This document shows, in pieces, positions 28,737 to 39,827 of a stretch of DNA of 64,000 nucleotides. Position 1 is the stretch's first letter; each line of letters begins with the position of its first letter. A program made the translations under genes and the position numbers. The notes under the pieces are model-generated. The model was not told the origin of the DNA and searched no databases. It was given only the letters and a program-made list of their open reading frames with translations. The DNA comes from Pseudomonadota bacterium (GTDB lineage Bacteria; Pseudomonadota; Alphaproteobacteria; Caulobacterales; Caulobacteraceae), in NCBI GenBank assembly GCA_023412655.1, contig JAEYNH010000122.1, positions 1 through 64,000 on the forward strand, in the 5' to 3' direction.

Positions 28737-29159
28737 ATGATCGGAAAACTCAATCACGTGGGCGTGGCCACGCCCTCCATCGACGAAGCTGTGAAACTCT
28801 ATCGCGACGTTCTGGGCGCCACGAAGATTGGCGAGAAGTTCGTCATGCCGGAGCAGGGCGTCTGGGTCTGTTTCGTCGACCTGCCGAACAGCCAGATCGA
28901 GCTGATCGAGCCGGCCGGCGACAACTCGCCGCTGAAGGGCTTCCTTGAAAAGAACCCGGCCGGCGGGCAGCACCACATCTGTTTCGAGGTGGACGACATC
29001 ATCGCCGCGCGCGATGACATGGCGGCCAAGGGCGCGACGGTGCTGAACAACGGCCAGCCGCGCATCGGAGCGCACGGGACGCCGGTGATCTTCGTCCATC
29101 CGAAGAACATGGGCGGCGTGCTGGTGGAACTGATGGAAACGCCGAAAGGGGCGCACTGA
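28737..29159 (+). CDS. mce: Methylmalonyl-CoA epimerase (VOC/glyoxalase superfamily)
   Basis: 140 aa. Interconverts (R)- and (S)-methylmalonyl-CoA in propionyl-CoA catabolism. Starts IGKLNHVGVATPSIDEAVKLYRD; the metal ligands expected in the family are the His of NHVG, the His of HHICFEVDD and the Glu of VLVELMET. The start is taken as ATG 28737. ATG 28719 in frame would add six residues. Neither has a Shine-Dalgarno, and GCTATACC ends 6 nt before 28737, so a leaderless transcript is possible. It is directly followed by the DUF1467 gene (TGATG), an arrangement common in alphaproteobacteria. Confidence 0.93.
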   Translation: MIGKLNHVGVATPSIDEAVKLYRDVLGATKIGEKFVMPEQGVWVCFVDLPNSQIELIEPAGDNSPLKGFLEKNPAGGQHHICFEVDDIIAARDDMAAKGATVLNNGQPRIGAHGTPVIFVHPKNMGGVLVELMETPKGAH

Positions 29160-29419
29160 TGGGTCCGATCACGTCCGTCGCGATCTTCCTCACCATCTGG
29201 TGGACAGTGCTGTTCGCCGTGCTGCCTTGGGGCGTCCAGAGCCACTACGAGGCGGGCATCGACAAGGGCGACGGCGGCGACCCCGGCGCACCGGTCGATC
29301 CCAAGCTGAAGCAGAAGTTCCTGACCACCACCTGGATCTCGGCGCTGGTCTTTGGCGTGATCTTCGCCATCATCCAGCTCGGCGTGGTGAAGCTCCCGTC
29401 GCTCCCGTCGGGCTACTAG
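29159..29419 (+). CDS. DUF1467 family small membrane protein
   Basis: 86 aa, two transmembrane helices (about 6-27 and 57-77) separated by a charged loop containing the family signature WGVQSHYEAG. This family is almost confined to alphaproteobacteria and is nearly always found next to mce and proS. The function is unknown. Start ATG 29159 overlaps the mce stop. Confidence 0.9.
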   Translation: MGPITSVAIFLTIWWTVLFAVLPWGVQSHYEAGIDKGDGGDPGAPVDPKLKQKFLTTTWISALVFGVIFAIIQLGVVKLPSLPSGY

Positions 29420-29447
29420 TCGCCCGCCCCGGAGCCGAACCGCCACA

Positions 29448-29497
29448 GGCGCGTTGCCAAGCTTCGCGAGGGAAGGCTATCAACGCGCCTCCTTCCC
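29448..29497 (+). promoter_or_regulatory. Possible structured leader (pseudoknot or alternative hairpins) upstream of proS
   Basis: A perfect 9-bp pairing GGCGCGTTG (29448-29456) with CAACGCGCC (29481-29489) is crossed by a 7-bp pairing GGGAAGG (29470-29476) with CCTTCCC (29491-29497). The two could form an H-type pseudoknot or compete with each other. It ends 28 nt before the proS ATG. Not an RNA class I recognise. Confidence 0.4.
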
Positions 29498-29525
29498 GCC
29501 CTGAATCCTTAGGATACCCGAGACG

Positions 29526-30845
29526 ATGCGCCTTTCGCGTTACTTCATGCCGACGCTGCGCGAGGCGCCCTCCGACGCCCAGATCGTCTCGCACCAGCTG
29601 ATGCTCCGCGCCGGCATGATCCGGCAGGAAGCGGCCGGCATCTATGCGTGGCTGCCACTCGGCCTGAAGGTGCTGAAGAAGATCGAGCAGGTGGTCCGCG
29701 AGGAGATGGACCGGGCCGGCGCCATTGAGGTGCTGATGCCCACCCTGCAGCTCGCCGATCTGTGGCGCGAGAGCGGCCGCTACGACGACTACGGCGAGGA
29801 GATGCTGCGCATCAAGGATCGCCACGAGCGCGACCTGCTGTACGGCCCCACCGCGGAAGAGGTCATCACCGACATCTTCCGGGCTTATGTGAAGTCCTAC
29901 AAGGACTTGCCGAAGAATCTTTACAACATCCAGTGGAAGTTCCGCGACGAGCGCCGGCCCCGCTTCGGGGTCATGCGCGGCCGCGAGTTCCTGATGAAGG
30001 ACGCCTATTCCTTCGACGTGGACGAGGCGGCGGCGCGCCGGGCCTACAACCGGATGTTCCTCGCCTATCTGAACATCTATTCGCGCCTCGGCCTGAAGGC
30101 GATCCCGGTGCGGGCCGACACCGGGCCGATCGGGGGCGACCTGAGCCACGAGTTCATCATCCTGGCCGAAACCGGCGAGAGCGAGGTGTTCGCCCACCGC
30201 GACCTGGTGGAGATGGGTGCGCCCGGGCCGGATATCGACTGGGACGGCGACCTGCAGCCTCTCGTGGAGCAGCGCACGCGGCTCTACGCCGCAAGCGACG
30301 AGATGCACGATCCCGCGCGCTTCGAAGCGGAAGCCCCCGAGGACAAGCGGATGACCGCCCGGGGTATCGAGGTGGGTCACATCTTCTATTTCGGCGAGAA
30401 GTATTCGAAGCCGATGAACGCCAAGGTCACAGGGCCCGACGGCAAGGACACGCCGGTGCACATGGGCTCCTACGGCGTCGGCGTCTCGCGCCTGGTGGGC
30501 GCCATCATCGAGGCCAGTCACGACGAGGCGGGCATCATCTGGCCAGACAGCGTGGCGCCGTTCGGTGCGGCGGTCGTCAACCTGCGGCCCGGCGAGGCGG
30601 CGGTGGACGAGGTGGCTGAGCAGGCCTATCGCGCGTTGCAGGCGGCCGGCAAGGAGCCGCTGCTGGACGACCGTGACGAGCGGCCGGGCGCAAAGTTCGC
30701 CTCCCTGGATCTGGTGGGCGTGCCCTGGCAGCTGATCGTCGGGCCCAAGGGTGTCGCCGAGGGCGTGGTCGAGTTGAAGCGGCGCGCCACGGGCGAGCGT
30801 CAGAGCCTTCCGCTGGAGGAAGCCCTCAAGGTGATCAGAGGGTGA
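29526..30845 (+). CDS. proS: Prolyl-tRNA synthetase, short alphaproteobacterial form
   Basis: 439 aa class II aminoacyl-tRNA synthetase that charges tRNA-Pro. It starts MRLSRYFMPTLREAPSDAQIVSHQLMLRAGMIRQ; motif 2 is in KFRDERRPRFGVMRGREFLMKDAYSF. It passes from the motif 2/3 region to the anticodon-binding domain without the roughly 180-residue INS editing domain of E. coli ProRS (572 aa). This is normal for alphaproteobacteria, where a free-standing editing protein may act instead. The lolC/E-like gene starts on its stop (GTGA). Confidence 0.97.
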   Translation: MRLSRYFMPTLREAPSDAQIVSHQLMLRAGMIRQEAAGIYAWLPLGLKVLKKIEQVVREEMDRAGAIEVLMPTLQLADLWRESGRYDDYGEEMLRIKDRHERDLLYGPTAEEVITDIFRAYVKSYKDLPKNLYNIQWKFRDERRPRFGVMRGREFLMKDAYSFDVDEAAARRAYNRMFLAYLNIYSRLGLKAIPVRADTGPIGGDLSHEFIILAETGESEVFAHRDLVEMGAPGPDIDWDGDLQPLVEQRTRLYAASDEMHDPARFEAEAPEDKRMTARGIEVGHIFYFGEKYSKPMNAKVTGPDGKDTPVHMGSYGVGVSRLVGAIIEASHDEAGIIWPDSVAPFGAAVVNLRPGEAAVDEVAEQAYRALQAAGKEPLLDDRDERPGAKFASLDLVGVPWQLIVGPKGVAEGVVELKRRATGERQSLPLEEALKVIRG

Positions 30846-32137
30846 GCGAGGCGGCGGCGGTCACGGGCGGCCGGGCGCCGCCCTTCGGCTACTGGGAGCG
30901 CATGATCGCCGGCCGCTACCTGCGCGCCAAGCGCAGCCAGGGCGGCGTGGCGCTGATCTCCGTCATCTCCTTCATCGGCATCATGCTGGCCGTGGCGGTG
31001 CTGATCATCGTCATGAGCGTGATGAACGGCTTCCGGGACGAGATGCTGACCCGCATCCTCGGCTTCCAGGGCCATGTCTATGTCACCGGCGGGGTGCTGG
31101 ACGGCCCTGAGCGCGACGCGGCGGTGCAACGCCTGCGGCAGACGCCTCAGGTGATCCAGGTGGCGCCGATCATCGAGGCCCAGGCCATCGCGCTCGGGCC
31201 CTCGCAGATTTCGGGCGCCATCGTCCGCGGCATCAGCCCCAAGGACCTGCAGGCGACCCGGATGGTGGCGGACAGCATCACCAAGGGCTCGCTGGATGAG
31301 TTCGGGGTCGGCGAGTATGGGGGCGACACCATTATCGTCGGCGAACGCCTCGCCCAGTCGCTGGGGGTGGGGCCTGGCGATGTCCTGACCCTGATCTCTC
31401 CCTCCGCAGGGGTGACGGCCTTCGGCGGTACGCCGATGCAGAAGGAGTACGTGGTCGGGGGCACCTTCGCCGTGGGCATGAGCCAGTACGACCAGGCCTA
31501 CATCTTCATGCCCTTCGACCAGGCGCAGCTTTTCTTCGGTCGTGAAGGCACCGCCGACGCCATCGAGGTGCGGGTCGCCGACCCGGACCACGCCGCGCGG
31601 ATGAAGGCGGCGATCGGCGCGGCGGCGGGCCCGGCCGGCATCGTCACCGACTGGACCCAGCGGGACAGCTCCTTCTGGGGCGCGCTGAAGATCGAGCGGG
31701 TGATGATGCGGCTGATCCTGATGCTGCTGGTGGCCATCGCGGCCATGAACATCATCTCGGGCCTGGTCATGCTGGTGAAGAACAAGGGGCGGGATATCGC
31801 CATCCTCCGCACCATCGGGGCGGGGCAGGGCGCGATCCTGCGGATATTCTTCATGGCCGGCGCCAGCATCGGGGTGATCGGCACCATCGCCGGACTGCTG
31901 CTCGGTATCGTCTTCTGCACCTACATCACCCCCATCCAGCACGCCTTGGAAGTGGTCACGGGCGCGGTCCTGTTCTCGTCCGACATCTATTTCCTGGACC
32001 GGGTGCCCGCGAAGATCGACTGGTCCGAGGTGGCCATTGTCACCAGCTGGGGCCTGGCGATGAGCTGCTTGGCCACCTTGCCGCCCGCCTGGCGCGCCTC
32101 GCGCCTCGATCCGGTGGAGGCGCTCCGTTATGAGTGA
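30842..32137 (+). CDS. lolC: Lipoprotein-releasing ABC transporter permease (LolC/LolE family)
   Basis: 431 aa inner-membrane permease: one N-terminal helix (about 35-60), a large periplasmic domain, then three C-terminal helices, the standard LolC/E topology. Conserved stretches include FERMIAGRYLRAKR-like, VALISVISFIGIMLAVAVLIIVMSVMNGF, and the C-terminal NIISGLVMLVKNKGRDIAILRTIGA. With LolD it extracts lipoproteins from the inner membrane for transfer to LolA. Only one permease gene is present, so it probably works as a homodimer, as expected for genomes with a single LolC/E-type protein. Start GTG 30842 overlaps the proS stop; overlaps lolD by 8 nt. Confidence 0.94.
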   Translation: MSEAAAVTGGRAPPFGYWERMIAGRYLRAKRSQGGVALISVISFIGIMLAVAVLIIVMSVMNGFRDEMLTRILGFQGHVYVTGGVLDGPERDAAVQRLRQTPQVIQVAPIIEAQAIALGPSQISGAIVRGISPKDLQATRMVADSITKGSLDEFGVGEYGGDTIIVGERLAQSLGVGPGDVLTLISPSAGVTAFGGTPMQKEYVVGGTFAVGMSQYDQAYIFMPFDQAQLFFGREGTADAIEVRVADPDHAARMKAAIGAAAGPAGIVTDWTQRDSSFWGALKIERVMMRLILMLLVAIAAMNIISGLVMLVKNKGRDIAILRTIGAGQGAILRIFFMAGASIGVIGTIAGLLLGIVFCTYITPIQHALEVVTGAVLFSSDIYFLDRVPAKIDWSEVAIVTSWGLAMSCLATLPPAWRASRLDPVEALRYE

Positions 32138-32819
32138 GCCCGTGCTTTCGATCCGCGGGCTGGAGCGCACCTACCGCACCGCAGCGGGACCGCTGACGGT
32201 GCTGCGCGGCGTCGACCTCGACCTCAATCCCGGAGAAATCGTCGGCTTGGTCGGACCCTCCGGCTCAGGCAAGTCGTCGCTGCTGCATGCCGCCGGCCTG
32301 CTCGAGCATCCCGACGCCGGCCGCATCGTCGTGCTGGGGCGGGACTGCTCGAACCTGAACGAGCGCGAACGCACCCGGGTGCGCCTGGCGACCGTCGGCT
32401 TCGTGTACCAGTTCCACCATCTTCTGCCCGAGTTCTCGGCCCTCGATAACGTCGCCCTGCCGCAGATGATCGCCGGCAAGACACGCTCCGCCGCCCGCGA
32501 ACGGGCGGCCGCCCTCCTGGGCGAGCTTGGCCTCAGCGACCGGATCCACCATCAGCCGGCCCAGCTTTCGGGCGGCGAGCAGCAGCGGGTGGCCATCGCC
32601 AGGGCCCTGGCCAACGCCCCGCAGGTCCTGCTCGCCGACGAGCCCACCGGCAACCTCGACCCCAAGACGTCCGAAGCGGTGTTCGAGAACCTCTACGCCC
32701 TGGCCCGCCGGGAAGGCGTGGCGGCTCTGGTGGCCACCCACAACCTCGAGCTCGCCAGCCACATGGACCGGGTGCTCGCGCTGAAGGACGGCCACCTCGA
32801 GCCTTGGGCCCGAGCCTAG
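32130..32819 (+). CDS. lolD: Lipoprotein-releasing ABC transporter ATP-binding protein
   Basis: 229 aa ABC ATPase. Walker A GPSGSGKS at 42-49, signature LSGGEQQRVAIARALAN, Walker B VLLADEPTGNLD and the switch His in VATHNLEL. The LolD-type block VGFVYQFHHLLPEFSALDNV is clear. It starts within the end of the permease gene. Its TAG stop interlocks with the stop of the convergent downstream gene in the tetramer CTAG. Confidence 0.97.
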   Translation: MSEPVLSIRGLERTYRTAAGPLTVLRGVDLDLNPGEIVGLVGPSGSGKSSLLHAAGLLEHPDAGRIVVLGRDCSNLNERERTRVRLATVGFVYQFHHLLPEFSALDNVALPQMIAGKTRSAARERAAALLGELGLSDRIHHQPAQLSGGEQQRVAIARALANAPQVLLADEPTGNLDPKTSEAVFENLYALARREGVAALVATHNLELASHMDRVLALKDGHLEPWARA

Positions 32820-34045
32820 CGGCGGGCGCGCCAGCCCTCGGCCGATCTGGCATCCGGCAGGTCGATCTGCTCGATGACGGCCAGCAAGGCGGCGTTCGCC
32901 GCCTGAATGTCGTCAGGCTTGTTCGCCTGGATCAGCTCGTAAACGTACTCTCCCCGGCGAAGGTACAGCATCGTCTGGACGAAACCGTCGTTGTCGACCC
33001 AGTTTCGACCGGCCTGGATCCCGCTCTTCGGGCCGGTCGGCGGATTGGCCAGCTTCCGCGCGATGCCGGTGTCCTGCTCCGCAGCCCGGATCGCGGCCTC
33101 CCATCTGGCCTTGTCCCCCGATGCATCCGGGGAGCGCATCACGGTGATCGTCAGCACCCGCTGCTCCCCCTCGAGGCGACAGCTGAGTTCAAGCGCTTCC
33201 GTCGACGCGTTGTAGATGCTGACCATGTCCCGCTTGAAGTCACCGTAGGCCGTGGGGCAGGCGAAGCCTGAACCGGCCATGACGTAGGCGCCGTCATCCC
33301 CATCGGTGAAGAACCGGCCATCGGGAAAGAAGAGGAGGGCAACGCCGGAGTCGGCGGTGATGTCCTGCGGCCGGATGACCTCGGCCTGTTGGCCGGACTC
33401 GGTGGGCACGAACAGGCTGATCGCGTCGCCGGCCGGATCGTGCACGGCAAGCGGTGGCGCATCGCCATCGACCAGGGCCGCGATATCGTCGGCCATCCGC
33501 TCCATCGACGGCGGGCCGTCGTAGGCCTGGGCCACGAAGTTCAGTCCAGCAATCCGCCCGATCAGATAGTAGGTCGGCGAGGGGGTGGCGGCCGGCAAGC
33601 CGCGGCGGCCGCCCCGGTCCCAGGCCTCGGCCTCTGCAAGGCTGGGCCCCTTGGCAAGGAAGAACAGCTCTTCGCGCGTGGCGGCGTCGGCCCAGCGGAG
33701 CGGAACACCGGCGCCGCCCGCGTTGATCGTCCACACAACCTCTTCGGTCGTGAACCGGGCCACCGGGCAGCCGGGCGCCGCCTCGATCTCCTTCTTCGGC
33801 CAGTGGTCGTCGCCGGCCGGGTCATGGAGCGTGAGGAAGATGGCGCTGACGAAGGCGCCGCGCTGCGCATCGCTCAGCGGCTGGTCGCCGAAGGGGATCG
33901 GCTTGCCGGTGTCGCCAAGCGGGCTGGCGCAGGCCGCGGGTGGGACCGCCTGGAACATGCGGCCAGGCCCTGATTGCGCCTGGGCGGCGGTGACCATGAT
34001 CGCGGACGCGCCGATCAGCGCCGCCAAGCTCGAGACAACACGCAT
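32816..34045 (-). CDS. Predicted periplasmic protein of unknown function
   Basis: 409 aa, not recognised. A Sec signal peptide (MRVVSSLAALIGASAIMVTA, cleavage probably in AQA/Q near residue 23) predicts export. The mature protein has at least four cysteines (PAACASP, APGCPVA, GFACPTAYG, LELSCRLEG) that could form two disulfides, and mixed alpha/beta composition with no catalytic motif I can name. Divergent from the sidA-like/dnaE unit, so it could share LexA control of the intergenic region. Convergent and overlapping with lolD by the CTAG tetramer. The gene is on the opposite strand to all its neighbours. Confidence 0.8.
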   Translation of the reverse strand: MRVVSSLAALIGASAIMVTAAQAQSGPGRMFQAVPPAACASPLGDTGKPIPFGDQPLSDAQRGAFVSAIFLTLHDPAGDDHWPKKEIEAAPGCPVARFTTEEVVWTINAGGAGVPLRWADAATREELFFLAKGPSLAEAEAWDRGGRRGLPAATPSPTYYLIGRIAGLNFVAQAYDGPPSMERMADDIAALVDGDAPPLAVHDPAGDAISLFVPTESGQQAEVIRPQDITADSGVALLFFPDGRFFTDGDDGAYVMAGSGFACPTAYGDFKRDMVSIYNASTEALELSCRLEGEQRVLTITVMRSPDASGDKARWEAAIRAAEQDTGIARKLANPPTGPKSGIQAGRNWVDNDGFVQTMLYLRRGEYVYELIQANKPDDIQAANAALLAVIEQIDLPDARSAEGWRARR

Positions 34046-34087
34046 GACGATAATTCCTCCCCGATTCTACCGCCAAGCTTAGCAGGC

Positions 34088-34114
34088 TTGACGGTGAGAA
34101 CAAAAGGCGAATAA
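34088..34114 (+). promoter_or_regulatory. Predicted housekeeping promoter of the sidA-like gene and dnaE
   Basis: TTGACGG (34088-34094) equals the Caulobacter sigma-73 -35 consensus TTGACGS. After a 12-nt spacer, GCGAATAA (34107-34114) is a fair match to GCTANAWC. The SOS box begins at the very next base, so LexA would cover the start site. Predicted by eye. Confidence 0.6.
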
Positions 34115-34129
34115 GAACGAACAAGGAAC
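34115..34129 (+). promoter_or_regulatory. LexA operator (SOS box) upstream of the sidA-like gene and dnaE
   Basis: GAAC (34115-34118), seven bases, GAAC (34126-34129): a perfect copy of the alphaproteobacterial SOS box GTTC-N7-GTTC read on the other strand. It lies just behind the predicted -10, 43 nt before the 29-codon gene and 70 nt from the start of the divergent gene. Confidence 0.85.
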
Positions 34130-34171
34130 GCAACGGTTGTCCACAGGGACGCCCACAGGAGGATGCGGCGC

Positions 34172-34261
34172 ATGGTTCGTCTGGCGCGGGAATCGCTGGC
34201 CTTTGGCTCTGTCGCCAGCTTTGTCTGGATGGTGTGTCATCTGGCGTCGGTCGTGAGCTGA
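34172..34261 (+). CDS. sidA: SidA-like SOS-induced cell-division inhibitor, 29 aa
   Basis: A 29-codon gene too short for usual gene callers. A perfect AGGAGG (34157-34162) sits 9 nt before ATG 34172; an in-frame ATG at 34163 would add three residues but has no room for the Shine-Dalgarno. The product has a short basic N-terminus (R3, R6) and then an uninterrupted hydrophobic segment from about residue 9 to the end (LAFGSVASFVWMVCHLASVV), so it is one membrane helix, N-inside. In Caulobacter crescentus, SidA is a 29-aa inner-membrane peptide, strongly SOS-induced, that blocks division by acting on FtsW/FtsN. The identical length, topology, SOS promoter and position before dnaE support homology; sequence identity was not checked. 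dnaE starts 4 to 28 nt later, so the two are co-transcribed. Confidence 0.8.
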   Translation: MVRLARESLAFGSVASFVWMVCHLASVVS

Positions 34262-34265
34262 CGCC

Positions 34266-37726
<3,461 letters not shown>

Positions 37727-37727
<1 letters not shown>

Positions 37728-37990
37728 TGATGAAGGCCGCGTTGCCTATGCTCGTTGCGCTGGCTGTCGCCGGATCGGCCGAGGCGCAGACCCGCTCGGG
37801 CTTCGGATCGCAGGCTAAGCCGCCGAAGTCACCCGGCTTCGGCCAGCCCTACAAGCCGTTGCCGAGCCCAACGACGCCCCGGACGTCGCCAAACAAGCCG
37901 TCCGGTGGGGCCGCGTCAACCAAGCCGGCAGAGCCGTTCAAGCCTTACGAGCCGTGGAAGCCGGGTTCAGTCTACGGCAAGCCCAAGTAG
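37727..37990 (+). CDS. Small secreted Pro/Lys-rich protein of unknown function
   Basis: 87 aa. A signal peptide (MKAALPMLVALAVAGSAEA, then Q) is followed by a low-complexity mature chain rich in Pro, Lys, Ser and Gly with repeated KP, PYKP and PWKP units (SPGFGQPYKPLPSP, EPFKPYEPWKPGS). Such chains are disordered and may bind cell wall or polyanions; no family is recognised. Starts on the dnaE stop codon (TGATG, with a second ATG next to it) and is followed 15 nt later by the acetyltransferase gene. Confidence 0.7.
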
Positions 37991-38005
37991 GCGGGAGGAG
38001 GGGGC

Positions 38006-38698
38006 GTGGCCGCATTGGATGCCGAGCATCCCCTGGATCGTGCTGTCTGGACGGCCCTGACCACCCTGCAGGCCGACATGGCGCTGGGCGATGACCGCGC
38101 CCGGCGCCTGGCGCCCGACTACGGGCTGTTCGCCGCCGCGGCCGACCGAACGGCGGAGAGCCTTGCCGCCCTGGCCGCCCTCGTGCGCAGGACCGGCCCT
38201 GCGGCTCTGTTCCAGCCTGATCCACCGCGGGAGTTGGAGGGGGTCAGGATCACGCCCGGGGATCCGATAGGCCAGATGGTCGCCGTGTCACCCCCAACAG
38301 TGCGGGTGGACTTCGAGGTGCTGCGGCTGGGAGACGCCGACGCAGTGGAGATGCTGGAGCTCGCCACGCTCACCAAGCCTGGCCCCTTCTTCAGCCGCAC
38401 CCACCAGCTGGGCAAATTCCTTGGCGTCCGTGAGGGTGGCCGCCTCGTGGCCATGTGCGGCGAGCGCCTGCGTCTGCCAGGTCATACAGAGCTCAGCGCG
38501 GTCTGCACCCATCCCGACTTTCTCGGCCGTGGCTATGCGGCCGGACTGATGAGCTTGGTGACCGAACGGATCGTGCGACGGGGAGAAACGCCGTTCCTGC
38601 ACGTCTATGATCACAACACCCGCGCCATCGCTCTTTACGAGCGGCTGGGCTGGCGACGTCGACGCGCGGTAGAGGTGAGCTTCCTGGAGCCCGCCTGA
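38006..38698 (+). CDS. GNAT-family N-acetyltransferase (FR47-like)
   Basis: 230 aa. The C-terminal ~110 residues form a GNAT fold: the beta4 strand ELSAVCTHPDFLGRGYAAGLMSLV holds the acetyl-CoA pyrophosphate loop GRGYAAG, and FLHVYDHNTRAIALYERLGWRRRR is the end of the fold typical of FR47-like enzymes. The N-terminal ~90 residues (helical, starting LDRAVWTALTTLQADMALGD) are typical of bacterial GCN5-related proteins that precede FR47 domains. Substrate unknown. Start GTG 38006 with GGAGGAGGG upstream. Confidence 0.88.
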   Translation: MAALDAEHPLDRAVWTALTTLQADMALGDDRARRLAPDYGLFAAAADRTAESLAALAALVRRTGPAALFQPDPPRELEGVRITPGDPIGQMVAVSPPTVRVDFEVLRLGDADAVEMLELATLTKPGPFFSRTHQLGKFLGVREGGRLVAMCGERLRLPGHTELSAVCTHPDFLGRGYAAGLMSLVTERIVRRGETPFLHVYDHNTRAIALYERLGWRRRRAVEVSFLEPA

Positions 38699-38862
38699 GC
38701 GCGAACGGCTTGCATTTCGGGCTCTTAGACCCTATGTGCCCGGCTCATTCCACACGCAGGTGTTCGGCGTGGGCGGGGAGACATCCCGACCCATCACCGT
38801 TCCGGTCCTCGCCAGAGGGTTGCCTGCGGCGGTCCAACCGGAAGAAAGACGAGATACAGACG
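38699..38862 (+). other. Promoter and leader of rpsB-tsf
   Basis: 164 nt between the acetyltransferase and rpsB with no gene. TTGCAT (38710-38715) could serve as a -35 with a -10 around TTAGACCC/CCTATGT, but the match is weak. The remainder is a GC-rich leader of about 120 nt that could carry S2 autoregulation, as in other proteobacteria; I cannot draw a specific structure with confidence. Confidence 0.3.
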
Positions 38863-39738
38863 ATGGCTCTGCCTGACTTTTCCATGCGCCAGCTCCTGGA
38901 AGCCGGCGCCCACTTCGGTCACCAGACGCACCGCTGGAACCCGAAGATGGACAAGTACATCTTCGGCTCCCGCTCCAACATTCACATCATCGACCTGTCG
39001 CAGACGATCCCGCTGCTGCACCAGTCGCTGGTGAAGGTCCGTGAAGTGGCCGCTGGCGGTGGCCGGATCCTGTTCGTGGGCACCAAGCGCCAAGCTTCGG
39101 AGCCGCTGGCCGCTGCGGCCAAGCGTTGCGCGCAGTATTACGTGAACCACCGCTGGCTGGGCGGCACGCTCACCAACTGGCGCACCGTGTCGGGCTCGAT
39201 CCAGCGCCTGCGCGAACTGGAAGGCGTTGTCGCCGGCGAAGGCCAGGGGCGTTCCAAGAAGGAACTGCTCACCCTGACCCGCGAGAAGGACAAGCTGGAG
39301 CTGAGCCTCGGCGGCATTAAGGACATGGGCGGCATCCCCGACCTGATGTTCGTGATCGACACCAACAAGGAAGCGATCGCGATCCAGGAAGCCCGGAAGC
39401 TGAACATTCCGGTGATCGCCATTCTCGACACCAACTGCAATCCGGACGGCATCACCTATCCGATCCCGGGCAATGACGACGCGGCCCGCGCCATCCAGCT
39501 CTATTGCGACCTGATGGCCGATGCGATCCTCGACGGCCTGGCTGCCGGCCAAGCTGCCTCGGGCGTCGACCTGGGCGCCTCGGAAGCGCCGATCGAGCCC
39601 ACCCTGGCTCGCGAACTGACGCCGGAAGCGGCGGCTGAACCCGAGGTCACCGCGCCGGAAGCCGCGGCCCTCGAAGCCGAGATGACCGGCGCCGAAGCTC
39701 CCGCGGCGGACGCGGCGAGCGAAGAACAGGCCGGCTAA
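38863..39738 (+). CDS. rpsB: 30S ribosomal protein S2
   Basis: 291 aa. ATG 38863 gives the canonical MALPDFSMRQLLEAGAHFGHQTHRWNPKM, after GAAGAAAGACGAG; the open frame extends further 5' without similarity. The S2 body ends near residue 228 (DLMADAILDGLAAG). It is followed by an acidic, Ala/Glu/Pro-rich tail of about 60 residues absent from E. coli S2 (241 aa) but usual in alphaproteobacteria. rpsB is followed by tsf, the conserved bacterial pair. Confidence 0.98.
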   Translation: MALPDFSMRQLLEAGAHFGHQTHRWNPKMDKYIFGSRSNIHIIDLSQTIPLLHQSLVKVREVAAGGGRILFVGTKRQASEPLAAAAKRCAQYYVNHRWLGGTLTNWRTVSGSIQRLRELEGVVAGEGQGRSKKELLTLTREKDKLELSLGGIKDMGGIPDLMFVIDTNKEAIAIQEARKLNIPVIAILDTNCNPDGITYPIPGNDDAARAIQLYCDLMADAILDGLAAGQAASGVDLGASEAPIEPTLARELTPEAAAEPEVTAPEAAALEAEMTGAEAPAADAASEEQAG

Positions 39739-39827
39739 GCGCTTTCGGGCGCTTCGCTGAACGCAACTCGGACGGCGGGCCCTCGTCGCGGGGGCTCGTC
39801 ACGATTCTAGATTTGAAGGAGCCGACC

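Noticed and set aside
34137..34145. TTGTCCACA, similar to a DnaA box (TTATCCACA)
   Set aside because: A single copy with one mismatch, not clustered and with no AT-rich region; chance match in the sidA-like leader.
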